Positions 1-5,102 of a stretch of DNA of 5,102 nucleotides are shown here, in pieces (position 1 is the stretch's first letter; each line of letters begins with the position of its first letter). The DNA comes from Myxococcales bacterium. Its GTDB lineage: Bacteria > Myxococcota > Bradymonadia > UBA7976 > UBA1532. Where the stretch lies: assembly GCA_020430675.1 (NCBI GenBank), contig JAGQJJ010000361.1:1-5102 (forward strand). The letters run 5' to 3'. Under the pieces are notes generated by a model, which did no database searches, was not told the DNA's origin, and saw only the letters and a list, made by a program, of their open reading frames with translations. A program made the position numbers and the translations under genes.

Positions 1-283
1 CAGGTGGGATGCGCCCTCGGAGGCGGCGCCGTGGTGCTCGGGAGCAGGTGGGATGCGCGGCCGGAGGCGGCGCCGTGGTGCTCGCGAGCAGGTGGGGTGC
101 GCTGTCGGAGGCGACCCCCTGGTGCTCGCGAGCAGGTGAAATGCGCCGTCAGAGGCGCACCCTCGGTGCTCGGGAGCGGGGCGACGCGCCCTCGGAGGCG
201 CACCCCGGCGCTCGGGAGCGGGGCGACGCGCCCTCGGCGGCGACCCCCCGGTGCTCGGGAGCGGGGCGATGCGCTGTCGGCAG
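1..283. repeat. Degenerate GC-rich tandem repeat array (42-44 bp unit)
   Basis: Six full copies and one partial copy of one unit lie head to tail with no spacers: 1-44, 45-88, 89-132, 133-176 (each 44 bp), 177-218 (42 bp), 219-261 (43 bp) and 262 to about 283. Each unit ends in GGTGCTCGGGAG, GGTGCTCGCGAG or a close variant (GGCGCTCGGGAG in the fifth). Two subtypes are visible. The first four copies begin CAGGTGRRRTGCG and the last three begin CGGGGCGAYGCG, so the array has diverged in blocks. Unit junctions form dyads: TGCTCGCGAGCA is a perfect palindrome at 79-90 and 123-134, with one-step variants at 35-46 and 167-178. The 44-base period is not a multiple of three, so the array does not encode a repeat protein. 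It starts in phase at base 1 and may continue to the left. It ends about 24 bases past the stop codon of the minus-strand RTX gene, so that gene's transcripts could run into it. No function is assigned. Confidence 0.9.
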
Positions 284-307
284 GTCACAGGACTCATCCG
301 CGGCGCG

Positions 308-1018
308 TCAGCGCTCGCAGTTGTTCCGCTGGCCGCAGAGCTCGCAGCGGTCGGTGTCACTTCCGCCGAGGCAGATATCGAAGGCGTCCTGCTCGAAGCT
401 CTGGGCCCCCCAGACGAAGCCATAGAGCTCGTCGTTGCCAGGCCCACCTTCGAGTCGGTCAGCGCCATCTTGGCCCTCAAGCTTGTCATCGCCGTCGTTG
501 CCGTAGATCTTGTCATCGCCCTCGCCGCCTCTGAGCTTGTCGGGGCCGTCCCCGCCCCAGATCGTGTCGTTGCCGCCGTATCCGTAGATCCAGTCGTCGC
601 CGTCACCGCCCTGCAGTTCGTCGGCGCCCTCGCCGCCGCAGATCGTATCCGAGCCGCCCTTGCCGTTGGCGTGCACCGGAACCCGGAGGCGCCGCGCCGC
701 GATCGTGTCGCTGCGCTTGTTGCCTTCGACCTGCACCAGGCGGATGCCCGCGTCCGGGTAGCGGGCGACCTCGGGGCCGCCGAGCCCGTCGCAGGGCGTA
801 TAGTGATCTCGGCGGTTGGCAGGCTTGCCGTCCATGATGACGATCTGGCCGTCGTACTGCGAGAGGACGATGTTGCAGGGCTCGACTTTCTTGTTGTGCG
901 GCTTCTGGCACTCGATCTCGAGCACATCGCCGTTGAGCCGGTGGCTGATGCCGGCGTGGCTGGGCGTCCAGGTGAACAGGGCGGCGAGCGCGAGCCCGAG
1001 GGGCATGATGCGGGGCAT
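308..1018 (-). CDS. Secreted RTX-type calcium-binding repeat protein with Cys-rich tail
   Basis: This is a 236-residue protein. Residues 1-22 form a Sec signal peptide: a short basic start, a hydrophobic core LGLALAALF, and a predicted SHA|G cleavage site. Residues 23-118 are an unrecognised domain with Cys37, Cys48 and Cys76. Residues 119-199 are nine consecutive nonapeptides of the GGxGxDxUx type (for example GGEGADELQ, GGDGDDWIY, GGEGDDKIY), the hemolysin-type repeat that folds into a calcium-loaded parallel beta-roll. The tail 200-236 contains Cys216, Cys225, Cys228 and Cys234. The eight mature cysteines suggest disulfides and an extracytoplasmic location. Unlike classical RTX toxins, which use type I secretion through a C-terminal signal, this one carries an N-terminal Sec signal. 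The start at 1018 is set by AAGGAG eight bases upstream and by the signal peptide. The frame stays open upstream to 1717, but that part is antisense to the sigma gene. The gene is divergent from the sigma/kinase operon. Enzymatic activity is not evident; a structural, adhesive or calcium-binding role at the cell surface is inferred. Confidence 0.88.
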   Translation of the reverse strand: MPRIMPLGLALAALFTWTPSHAGISHRLNGDVLEIECQKPHNKKVEPCNIVLSQYDGQIVIMDGKPANRRDHYTPCDGLGGPEVARYPDAGIRLVQVEGNKRSDTIAARRLRVPVHANGKGGSDTICGGEGADELQGGDGDDWIYGYGGNDTIWGGDGPDKLRGGEGDDKIYGNDGDDKLEGQDGADRLEGGPGNDELYGFVWGAQSFEQDAFDICLGGSDTDRCELCGQRNNCER

Positions 1019-1285
1019 GGTCGTTTCTCCTTGAGCGCGGGCCGCGAGCTGTTCGCGGTCTGATGTGCGCCTCGCCCACCAGGCGCAATCGCGGCGCGAA
1101 GTGCGAAGTCGGGTCGCGTTTTTTTTCGCGTCGTGCAGCCGACCGGTCCTTCGTCTTGCACGCGCGGGAATTCGGCGCGCAGATCTGCACGGTCGACTGA
1201 CCGCCGACGCGCTTGCGCGGCTGGCGCGTGGGGGGCATCGTCCGAAGACGACGGTGACAAAACACGCTGCGCGGCCGAGGCGATG
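1019..1285. other. Divergent intergenic region (RTX gene / sigma operon)
   Basis: This 267-base region separates two diverging transcription units and should carry promoters for both. No convincing -35/-10 pair is visible on either strand. A run of eight T at 1119-1126 is the only strongly A/T stretch. On the minus strand it is an A8 tract about 100 bases upstream of the RTX start, which could act as an UP-like element. On the plus strand it follows a weak 5-bp stem (CGCGA 1095-1099 with TCGCG 1114-1118, 14-base loop), which resembles a poor terminator. Several short palindromes cluster at 1141-1197: GACCGGTC, GAATTC, GCGCGC, AGATCT and GTCGAC. They are possible operator material, but there is no repeated motif to support that. 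TTGCAC at 1156-1161 resembles a -35 element without a good partner. The frame of the sigma gene is open upstream here, but the sequence does not look coding. Confidence 0.6.
1027..1032 (-). promoter_or_regulatory. Strong Shine-Dalgarno of the RTX gene
   Basis: On the minus strand AAGGAG lies eight bases before the ATG at 1018. It is the best ribosome-binding site in the window and fixes the start of the RTX-repeat protein, ruling out the in-frame upstream extension. Confidence 0.85.
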
Positions 1286-1867
1286 ATGAGCCAGGACGAG
1301 ATCCATCCGGAGCCCGAGCAGGTCACCCAGTTGCTGCGGGCGGCCACGGCAGGCGATGCCCGGGCGTCGAATGACCTGATGGGCATCGTCTACGATGACC
1401 TGCGGCGCCTGGCGAACCACCTGATGCAAAACGAGCGGTCGAACCACACGCTGCAACCCACCGCGCTGGTGCATGAGGCCTATATGCGCCTCATTCGCTA
1501 CGACCAGATGCAGTGGCAGGACCGGGCGCATTTTTTTGCCATGGCGGCGCGGCAGATGCGGCGGCTGCTGGTGGACCACGCGCGGCGGCATCGCGCGGAC
1601 CGGCGGGGCAGCGGCGCGCCGCGGCTCTCGCTCGATGAGGGGCTGGGGCTGACGGTCGACAACGAGACCGACGTGCTGATGCTCGACGACGCGCTGGAGA
1701 AGCTGGAGGCCCTGCACCCCCGCCAGGCACAGATGGTGGTCATGCGCTTCTTCGGCGGCATGTCGGTGGCCGACATCGCCGAGGTCTTCGGGGTCACAAC
1801 GCGCACCATCCAGACGGACTGGGCCATGGCCCGCGCGTGGCTCAAACGTGAGCTGAGCGGTGCTTGA
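1286..1867 (+). CDS. ECF RNA polymerase sigma factor, Ser/Thr-kinase-associated type (TIGR02999/ECF43-like)
   Basis: This 193-residue protein has standard two-domain ECF sigma architecture. Region 2 (about 12-100) contains VTQLLRAATAGD, LRRLAN and the family hallmark HTLQPTALVHEAYMRL at 54-69, followed by HFFAMAARQMRRLLVDHAR at 82-100. A linker with LSLDE follows. Region 4 (about 130-190) has a helix-turn-helix around 160-180 (MSVADIAEVFGVTTRTIQTDW), which would read the -35 element. It belongs to the Sigma70_ECF/TIGR02999 group known to sit beside Ser/Thr kinases. Where typical ECFs carry an acidic DAED-like motif in region 2.2 for beta-prime binding, this one has Q57-P58-T59-A60. In the Vibrio parahaemolyticus homologue EcfP a threonine in this region is phosphorylated by kinase PknT to activate the sigma factor; Thr59 is the obvious counterpart. 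Two ATGs are adjacent (1283 and 1286). The second is chosen because GAGG at 1277-1280 is five bases from it and only two from the first. No anti-sigma gene is adjacent; the stop overlaps the kinase start by 8 bases. Confidence 0.93.
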   Translation: MSQDEIHPEPEQVTQLLRAATAGDARASNDLMGIVYDDLRRLANHLMQNERSNHTLQPTALVHEAYMRLIRYDQMQWQDRAHFFAMAARQMRRLLVDHARRHRADRRGSGAPRLSLDEGLGLTVDNETDVLMLDDALEKLEALHPRQAQMVVMRFFGGMSVADIAEVFGVTTRTIQTDWAMARAWLKRELSGA

Positions 1868-3017
1868 GGGCGGCGACCCTCGCTATCTCGAAGTCTGCCG
1901 GCTGTTCGCCGAGGTGCACGCGCTCGATCCGGCCGATCGGGCGGCGGCCCTCGAAGCCATCGACGACGTCGAGCTGCGCGCCGAGGTGGCCTCACTGCTG
2001 GCGTTCGACGACAACACGCCCCTGGTTCGTGACGCGCCGCGCGCGCGCCTCGAGTCGGCGCAGCCCGGGGCGCGGCCCCCGCCGCCGGTGGTGGGCCTGC
2101 GGCTCGACGGCCGCTATGCGGTGCAGCGTCTGGTGGCCGAGGGCGGCTTCGGCTGGGTCTTTTGCGGGCAGGACGCCGAAGACGACGCGCCGGTGGCGAT
2201 CAAGCTGCTCAAGCCGGTGGCCGACGCCGAAGTCGCGCACCAGATCCACGACGCGATGGCGCGCGAGGCGCGGGCGCTCGGCGAGCTGGCGGCCGATGTG
2301 CCGGGCATCGTGGGGCATCGGGGCACGGGCACCTGGCACGCTGCCGACGGTGAGGCGTACCCGTATCTGGTGCTCGATTGGGTCGAGGGGCCGACGCTCG
2401 CCGAGTGGCGATTGGAACAGGGCCAGCCGCCGATGACCTTGGCCGCGGCGATGGCCCTGCTCGAACCGGTCGCCGAGGCGCTGCGGGCGGCCCATGCCCG
2501 CGGGGTCGCGCACCGCGACGTCAAGCCGGAGAACCTGATCCGCACCGTGCGGCGGGGCGCGCCGACGCTGGTGCTCATCGACTTCGGCGCCGCCAAGCTG
2601 GCCATGGAGCGCACGCGGGGTTTCGAGAGCACGGCTGGCGGGCCGGGCATGGTCACCTACCGCTACTGCGCGCCCGAGCAGCTCGACCGGGCCCTGGGCT
2701 CGACGGGGCCCTGGTCAGACGTGCACGCGCTGGCGCTGGTGTTGGTCGAGCTGATGGCCGGGCGCCACCCGTGGGCCGGGTTGAGCTTGTTGCAGACGAT
2801 CGGCGCGGCGACCGATCCCGAGGTGCGGCCGACGCCCGCGCAACTAGATCGCGTGAGCAACCCCGCGATCTCCACTCACATGAACCCAGCGCGTATGCTG
2901 TCGCCTGCCTGGAACCAGCGGGACGTCGGCACCTTCTGGCATGCGCTGACCGAAGCCCGGACCGGCGGTCGTCGAGGCCCGCTCGCCCGGCTCGCCCACC
3001 TCTTGCGCCGAAATTGA
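1860..3017 (+). CDS. Soluble Hanks-type serine/threonine protein kinase
   Basis: This is a 385-residue cytosolic kinase. Residues 8-50 form a small helical N-terminal region (YLEVCRLF ... DPADRAAALEAI ... LRAEVASLLAF) of the kind that precedes the kinase domain in ECF-linked kinases. It supports the GTG start at 1860 despite a weak ribosome site; translation is probably coupled to the sigma gene, which it overlaps by 8 bases. A proline-rich linker follows at 66-77. The kinase domain spans about 86-365. It has a glycine loop AEGGFGWV at 93-100 whose first glycine is replaced by alanine, ATP-anchoring Lys115 in VAIK, helix-C Glu136, catalytic HRDVKPEN (218-225, Asp220), DFG at 241-243, activation-loop Ser257/Thr258/Thr266, APEQ at 271-274, and Asp287 in SDVHALALVLVEL. 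All catalytic residues are present, so it should be active. The C-lobe is compact after about residue 320 and ends in DVGTFWHAL plus a basic tail. There is no membrane segment or sensor domain. It likely phosphorylates the sigma factor or relays from the next kinase; this is inferred from gene order only. Confidence 0.92.
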   Translation: MLEGGDPRYLEVCRLFAEVHALDPADRAAALEAIDDVELRAEVASLLAFDDNTPLVRDAPRARLESAQPGARPPPPVVGLRLDGRYAVQRLVAEGGFGWVFCGQDAEDDAPVAIKLLKPVADAEVAHQIHDAMAREARALGELAADVPGIVGHRGTGTWHAADGEAYPYLVLDWVEGPTLAEWRLEQGQPPMTLAAAMALLEPVAEALRAAHARGVAHRDVKPENLIRTVRRGAPTLVLIDFGAAKLAMERTRGFESTAGGPGMVTYRYCAPEQLDRALGSTGPWSDVHALALVLVELMAGRHPWAGLSLLQTIGAATDPEVRPTPAQLDRVSNPAISTHMNPARMLSPAWNQRDVGTFWHALTEARTGGRRGPLARLAHLLRRN

Positions 3018-3049
3018 GCCGCGCGGGCTGACTGGATCCAGGCCGAGAT

Positions 3050-4648
3050 GTGATCTACGTCTCCGCCATGGTCGAACGCAGGCCCGCCACCCCCGACGCC
3101 CCCGATGATGCGCTGGGATCCCTGCTCAGCAGCGACCCGGCGGCCGACGCCCGCGCGACCGATGCGCTGCGGCTGGGGCGCTTCGTGCCGATTCAGCGCG
3201 TCGGTGCGGGCGCCATGGGCGTGGTCTTCTCGGCCTATGACCCCAAGCTCGACCGCCGGGTGGCGCTCAAGGTTTTGCGGGGCGAGGCCAACCGCGGGGC
3301 GCAGCGCGAGCGGGCGCGCAAGGAAGCGCTGGCCCTGGCGCGGGTGCAGCACCCCAATGTGGTGCCGATCTACGACGTGGGCGAGGCCGACGACCGGCTG
3401 TTCATCGCCATGGAGTTCATCGACGGGCGCAGCCTGGGCGCGTGGCTGGCCGAGGAGCGGCCCGGCTGGCGCGCGATCGTCAACACCTTCCGCGCCATCG
3501 GCCAGGGGCTCGCGGCGGCCCACGCCCGCGATGTGGTGCATCGCGACTTCAAACCCGAGAACGTGCTGGTCGACGCCGACGGGTTCCCGCGCATCATCGA
3601 CTTCGGCCTCGCCCGCGCCGCCGATGACGCGCAGCTTGCCGACGAGTCGGGCCAGCGGGCCCCGGGCGACCTGCCGCCCACGCTGCTCAAAGCGACCCAG
3701 GACGGGCGGCTGGTGGGCACGCCGGCCTATATGGCGCCCGAGCTGCTCGAAGGGGCGCGGCCCGATCCGGTCAGCGACCAGTTTGCGTTTGCGGTGGCGC
3801 TCTTCGAGGCGATCTGCGGCCGTCCGCCGTTCCCGCGCGACAGCCTGCCTTCGATGCACGTGGCGATGGTGCGCGGCGCCATCCAGGATGCGCCGCACGG
3901 GGACTGGCCGCCGGAGCTTTTGGCCATCGTGCGCCGTGGTCTGGCGGCCGATCCGGCGGCGCGCTGGCCTTCGATGGAGGCGTTCATCGCCGCGCTCGAT
4001 GGCATCGACTTCGCGGGCGCCGAGCGGTTGACCGGCGGCCGGGGGCGTCTCGCGTGGATGCTGTCCGGCCTGTTTGTCGTCGCTGCGCTCAGCGTGTTCC
4101 TGGCTGCCTATCATCCGCCAGAGAGCGCAGCCCAACTGGCAAAGATCTCGACGGTGGGAACACTCGTCCTGCTGCTGGCCATCGAACTGGCCCGTCGCCG
4201 CGCCCCGAGCGGCACGCTGAACGCCGCGCTGGTGCGCCTCATGGCGGTGATCGTCGTGGGCAAACAAACGGCCCTGGCGCTCGCCGCGCTGTTCGGGGTG
4301 GCGGTCGAGCCGGCCCTCGCCATCGACGCGGTCTTTTTTGCGATGCTGCCCTCGGTCGCGCGCGTCACCGGCATGCTCGACGCCGGCCCGACAACTTTGC
4401 TGCCCTGGGTTGGCGTCGCGGCCCTCTTCGCGGCCCCGCTCCACGGCTCGGGCACCTCGCCGGGGCCGGGCGGGCGCTGGCTCTCGTCGAGGCTGGGCAC
4501 CCGGCTGGGGAATGGCCAGAAGCTGCGGTCGAGCGGGTCGATGCGGTGCACGCGCAGGTCGGCGCGGCCGTGCCCCCGACCTTGCAGCGGCACCCGCTGG
4601 GGGCCCTTCAGCTCGGCGATGCCTTCGCTCCGCGTCCAGCGCAGGTAG
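3050..4648 (+). CDS. Membrane-anchored Hanks-type serine/threonine protein kinase, 3' end disrupted
   Basis: The frame gives 532 residues, but only about 1-465 look native. The kinase domain (42-316) is canonical: GAGAMGVV at 52-59, Lys74 in VALK, Glu92, HRDFKPEN 164-171 with Asp166, DFG 184-186, GTPAYMAPE 223-231, Asp243 and Arg305. The activation loop is long (about 190-222, ending TQDGRLVGT), as is common in myxobacterial kinases. C-terminal to it are about five hydrophobic helices (roughly 334-353, 366-381, 394-417, 420-441 and 449-464), an unnamed membrane region that could sense envelope or lipid signals. From about base 4441 the frame reads antisense to a macroglobulin gene and becomes an S/R/P/G-rich tail without hydrophobic segments, so the true C-terminus is missing. 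The start is uncertain: GTG at 3050 has GAG only two bases away, while ATG at 3068 lacks a clear ribosome site but keeps the whole kinase domain. It begins 32 bases after the soluble kinase and is probably the third gene of the sigma operon. Confidence 0.87.
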   Translation: MIYVSAMVERRPATPDAPDDALGSLLSSDPAADARATDALRLGRFVPIQRVGAGAMGVVFSAYDPKLDRRVALKVLRGEANRGAQRERARKEALALARVQHPNVVPIYDVGEADDRLFIAMEFIDGRSLGAWLAEERPGWRAIVNTFRAIGQGLAAAHARDVVHRDFKPENVLVDADGFPRIIDFGLARAADDAQLADESGQRAPGDLPPTLLKATQDGRLVGTPAYMAPELLEGARPDPVSDQFAFAVALFEAICGRPPFPRDSLPSMHVAMVRGAIQDAPHGDWPPELLAIVRRGLAADPAARWPSMEAFIAALDGIDFAGAERLTGGRGRLAWMLSGLFVVAALSVFLAAYHPPESAAQLAKISTVGTLVLLLAIELARRRAPSGTLNAALVRLMAVIVVGKQTALALAALFGVAVEPALAIDAVFFAMLPSVARVTGMLDAGPTTLLPWVGVAALFAAPLHGSGTSPGPGGRWLSSRLGTRLGNGQKLRSSGSMRCTRRSARPCPRPCSGTRWGPFSSAMPSLRVQRR

Positions 4649-5102
4649 GGCGACTGGCGGGGGAAGTACATCCAGGCCGACGCCTCGGCGCGCAGCTCGA
4701 GCGCGCGGTCGCGGCGGTCGCGCACCGGGGCGGGCACGACGCTGACCCGGTAGAGCGTCTCCCGCTCGAAGTCGCCGGTGATCTGCAGGCGGCGGCCGGC
4801 GGGGTCGAACTCGACGTTCTTCACCGCCGGCTCGAAGCGGACCAGGCTGCGGCCCTCGATGGCGGTCCACTCGGCCAGTTCGCCGGTGAAGTCGAGGTAG
4901 ATCCGGCGGTCGCCGCGGCAGCGCAGGGGCTGGTCCTTGGAGTAGCGCCCGCCGTCGGGGCCGACGGGCAGCGATCCGCCGTCGCACGCGATCGCACCCA
5001 CCCGGAAGGGCTCGGCGGTCGAGAAGTCGACGGTGGTCACCGCCTCGGCGCCGTCGTCGAGCGCGAGCGCGAAGCGCAGCGTGGCCCGGATGCCGGCCGG
5101 GA
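4111..5102 (-). CDS. Alpha-2-macroglobulin family protein, partial (N-terminal region, both ends missing)
   Basis: The frame is open from the right edge (no start seen; the edge reads PAGIRATLRFALALDDG) to a stop at 4111. The native part is about 5102-4438, roughly 220 residues. It shows a beta-rich N-terminal region as in bacterial alpha-2-macroglobulins: FSTAEPFRV, an Ig-like stretch with LYLDFTG-like IYLDFTGELAEW, LYRVSV, YFPRQSPYLRWTR, GPQRVPLQGRG, then the family-typical RIDPLDRSFWPFPS and RPPGPGEVPEPWS. These are large (often 1500-2000 residues) periplasmic or lipid-anchored protease traps. A GTG at 5040 is an internal codon, not the likely start, because homologous-looking sequence continues upstream of it to the edge. 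From about 4437 down to 4111 the frame is antisense to the kinase membrane helices and becomes Ala/Ser/Thr-rich, so the remaining macroglobulin domains, including any thioester region, are absent. It is a truncated gene here, convergent with the kinase. The family call rests on recalled motif style, not on a search. Confidence 0.72.
   Translation of the reverse strand, partial: PAGIRATLRFALALDDGAEAVTTVDFSTAEPFRVGAIACDGGSLPVGPDGGRYSKDQPLRCRGDRRIYLDFTGELAEWTAIEGRSLVRFEPAVKNVEFDPAGRRLQITGDFERETLYRVSVVPAPVRDRRDRALELRAEASAWMYFPRQSPYLRWTRSEGIAELKGPQRVPLQGRGHGRADLRVHRIDPLDRSFWPFPSRVPSLDESQRPPGPGEVPEPWSGAAKRAATPTQGSKVVGPASSMPVTRATEGSIAKKTASMARAGSTATPNSAASARAVCLPTTITAMRRTSAAFSVPLGARRRASSMASSRTSVPTVEIFASWAALSGG
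4430..4460. other. Probable recombination or chimera junction, two truncated genes tail to tail
   Basis: Left of this point the plus strand codes for kinase membrane helices (last convincing segment LLPWVGVAALFAAPL, ending near 4441). Right of it the minus strand codes for alpha-2-macroglobulin (last convincing segment RPPGPGEVPEPWS, ending near 4438). Each open frame continues on the far side only as antisense of the other gene. Both coding signals change strand within about 20 bases with no intergenic sequence, stop codon or terminator between them, which is not how intact convergent genes are arranged. The exact base cannot be fixed by eye. Confidence 0.65.

Noticed and set aside
1..283. 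CRISPR array
   Set aside because: The units are contiguous and degenerate along their whole length; there are no unique spacers and no cas genes in the window.
1..534. Plus-strand open frames running through the tandem repeats
   Set aside because: The repeat period of 44 (with 42 and 43 variants) shifts frame at every copy, the products are Arg/Pro/Ala/Gly-rich with no repeat at protein level, and the right half is antisense to the convincing RTX gene.
1141..1197. Cloning-vector polylinker (AgeI, EcoRI, BglII and SalI sites within about 55 bases)
   Set aside because: The sites are separated by non-polylinker sequence and the flanks are native-looking high-GC DNA; short palindromes are frequent by chance in such DNA.
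1133..1285. N-terminal extension of the sigma factor from an upstream ATG at 1133
   Set aside because: The family normally starts just before the VTxLL segment; the extension is Arg/Ser-rich with no conserved features, and GAGG sits at the right distance from the ATG at 1286.
1019..1717. Upstream extension of the RTX frame to 1717
   Set aside because: A strong ribosome site and a signal peptide place the start at 1018. The extension is antisense to the sigma factor and has no domain character.
4441..4648. Last 65 or so residues of the kinase frame as a genuine cytoplasmic tail
   Set aside because: The minus strand here carries macroglobulin motifs in a well-behaved coding frame; the plus-strand tail is low-complexity and basic, as expected for antisense.
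2876..4987. Long minus-strand open frame of about 700 residues
   Set aside because: It is antisense to both kinases for most of its length, extremely rich in Arg, Pro, Gly and His, and in a different frame from the macroglobulin; typical of open antisense frames in high-GC DNA.

Overview
The window is uniformly GC-rich, with codon use strongly biased to G/C in third positions. It carries an ECF sigma factor of the Ser/Thr-kinase-associated type, two Hanks-type kinases, a secreted RTX-repeat protein with a Cys-rich tail, and a fragment of a large bacterial alpha-2-macroglobulin. That combination suggests Myxococcota or a related deltaproteobacterial lineage. The assignment rests on gene content and style, not on a marker gene.

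Layout, left to right. (1) Bases 1-283 hold six full copies and one partial copy of a degenerate GC-rich 42-44 bp tandem repeat, with no credible coding sequence. (2) Bases 308-1018, minus strand, encode a 236-residue Sec-exported protein with nine glycine/aspartate-rich calcium-binding nonapeptides, starting behind a strong Shine-Dalgarno. (3) Bases 1019-1285 are a divergent intergenic region. (4) On the plus strand follows a compact apparent operon: an ECF sigma factor (1286-1867), a soluble Ser/Thr kinase (1860-3017, overlapping the sigma gene by 8 bases), and a second Ser/Thr kinase with a C-terminal multi-helix membrane region (from 3050). (5) From the right edge a minus-strand reading frame carries about 220 residues of an alpha-2-macroglobulin-like protein.

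The two most notable points are these. First, the sigma factor lacks the acidic DAED-type motif in region 2.2. It has QPTA there instead, with Thr59 in the position known in Vibrio EcfP to be activated by kinase phosphorylation, and two kinases lie directly downstream. The operon therefore reads as a kinase-to-sigma phospho-switch: the membrane kinase could sense, and one or both kinases could license the sigma factor. The divergent RTX gene is a possible but unproven target.

Second, near base 4440 the plus-strand kinase stops looking like a kinase/membrane protein exactly where the minus-strand macroglobulin stops looking like a macroglobulin. Beyond that point each frame reads the antisense of the other. 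Both genes appear cut and joined tail to tail, by a genomic rearrangement or by an assembly or amplification chimera. The terminal parts of both long reading frames (plus strand 4441-4648, minus strand 4111-4437) should not be trusted as native protein.
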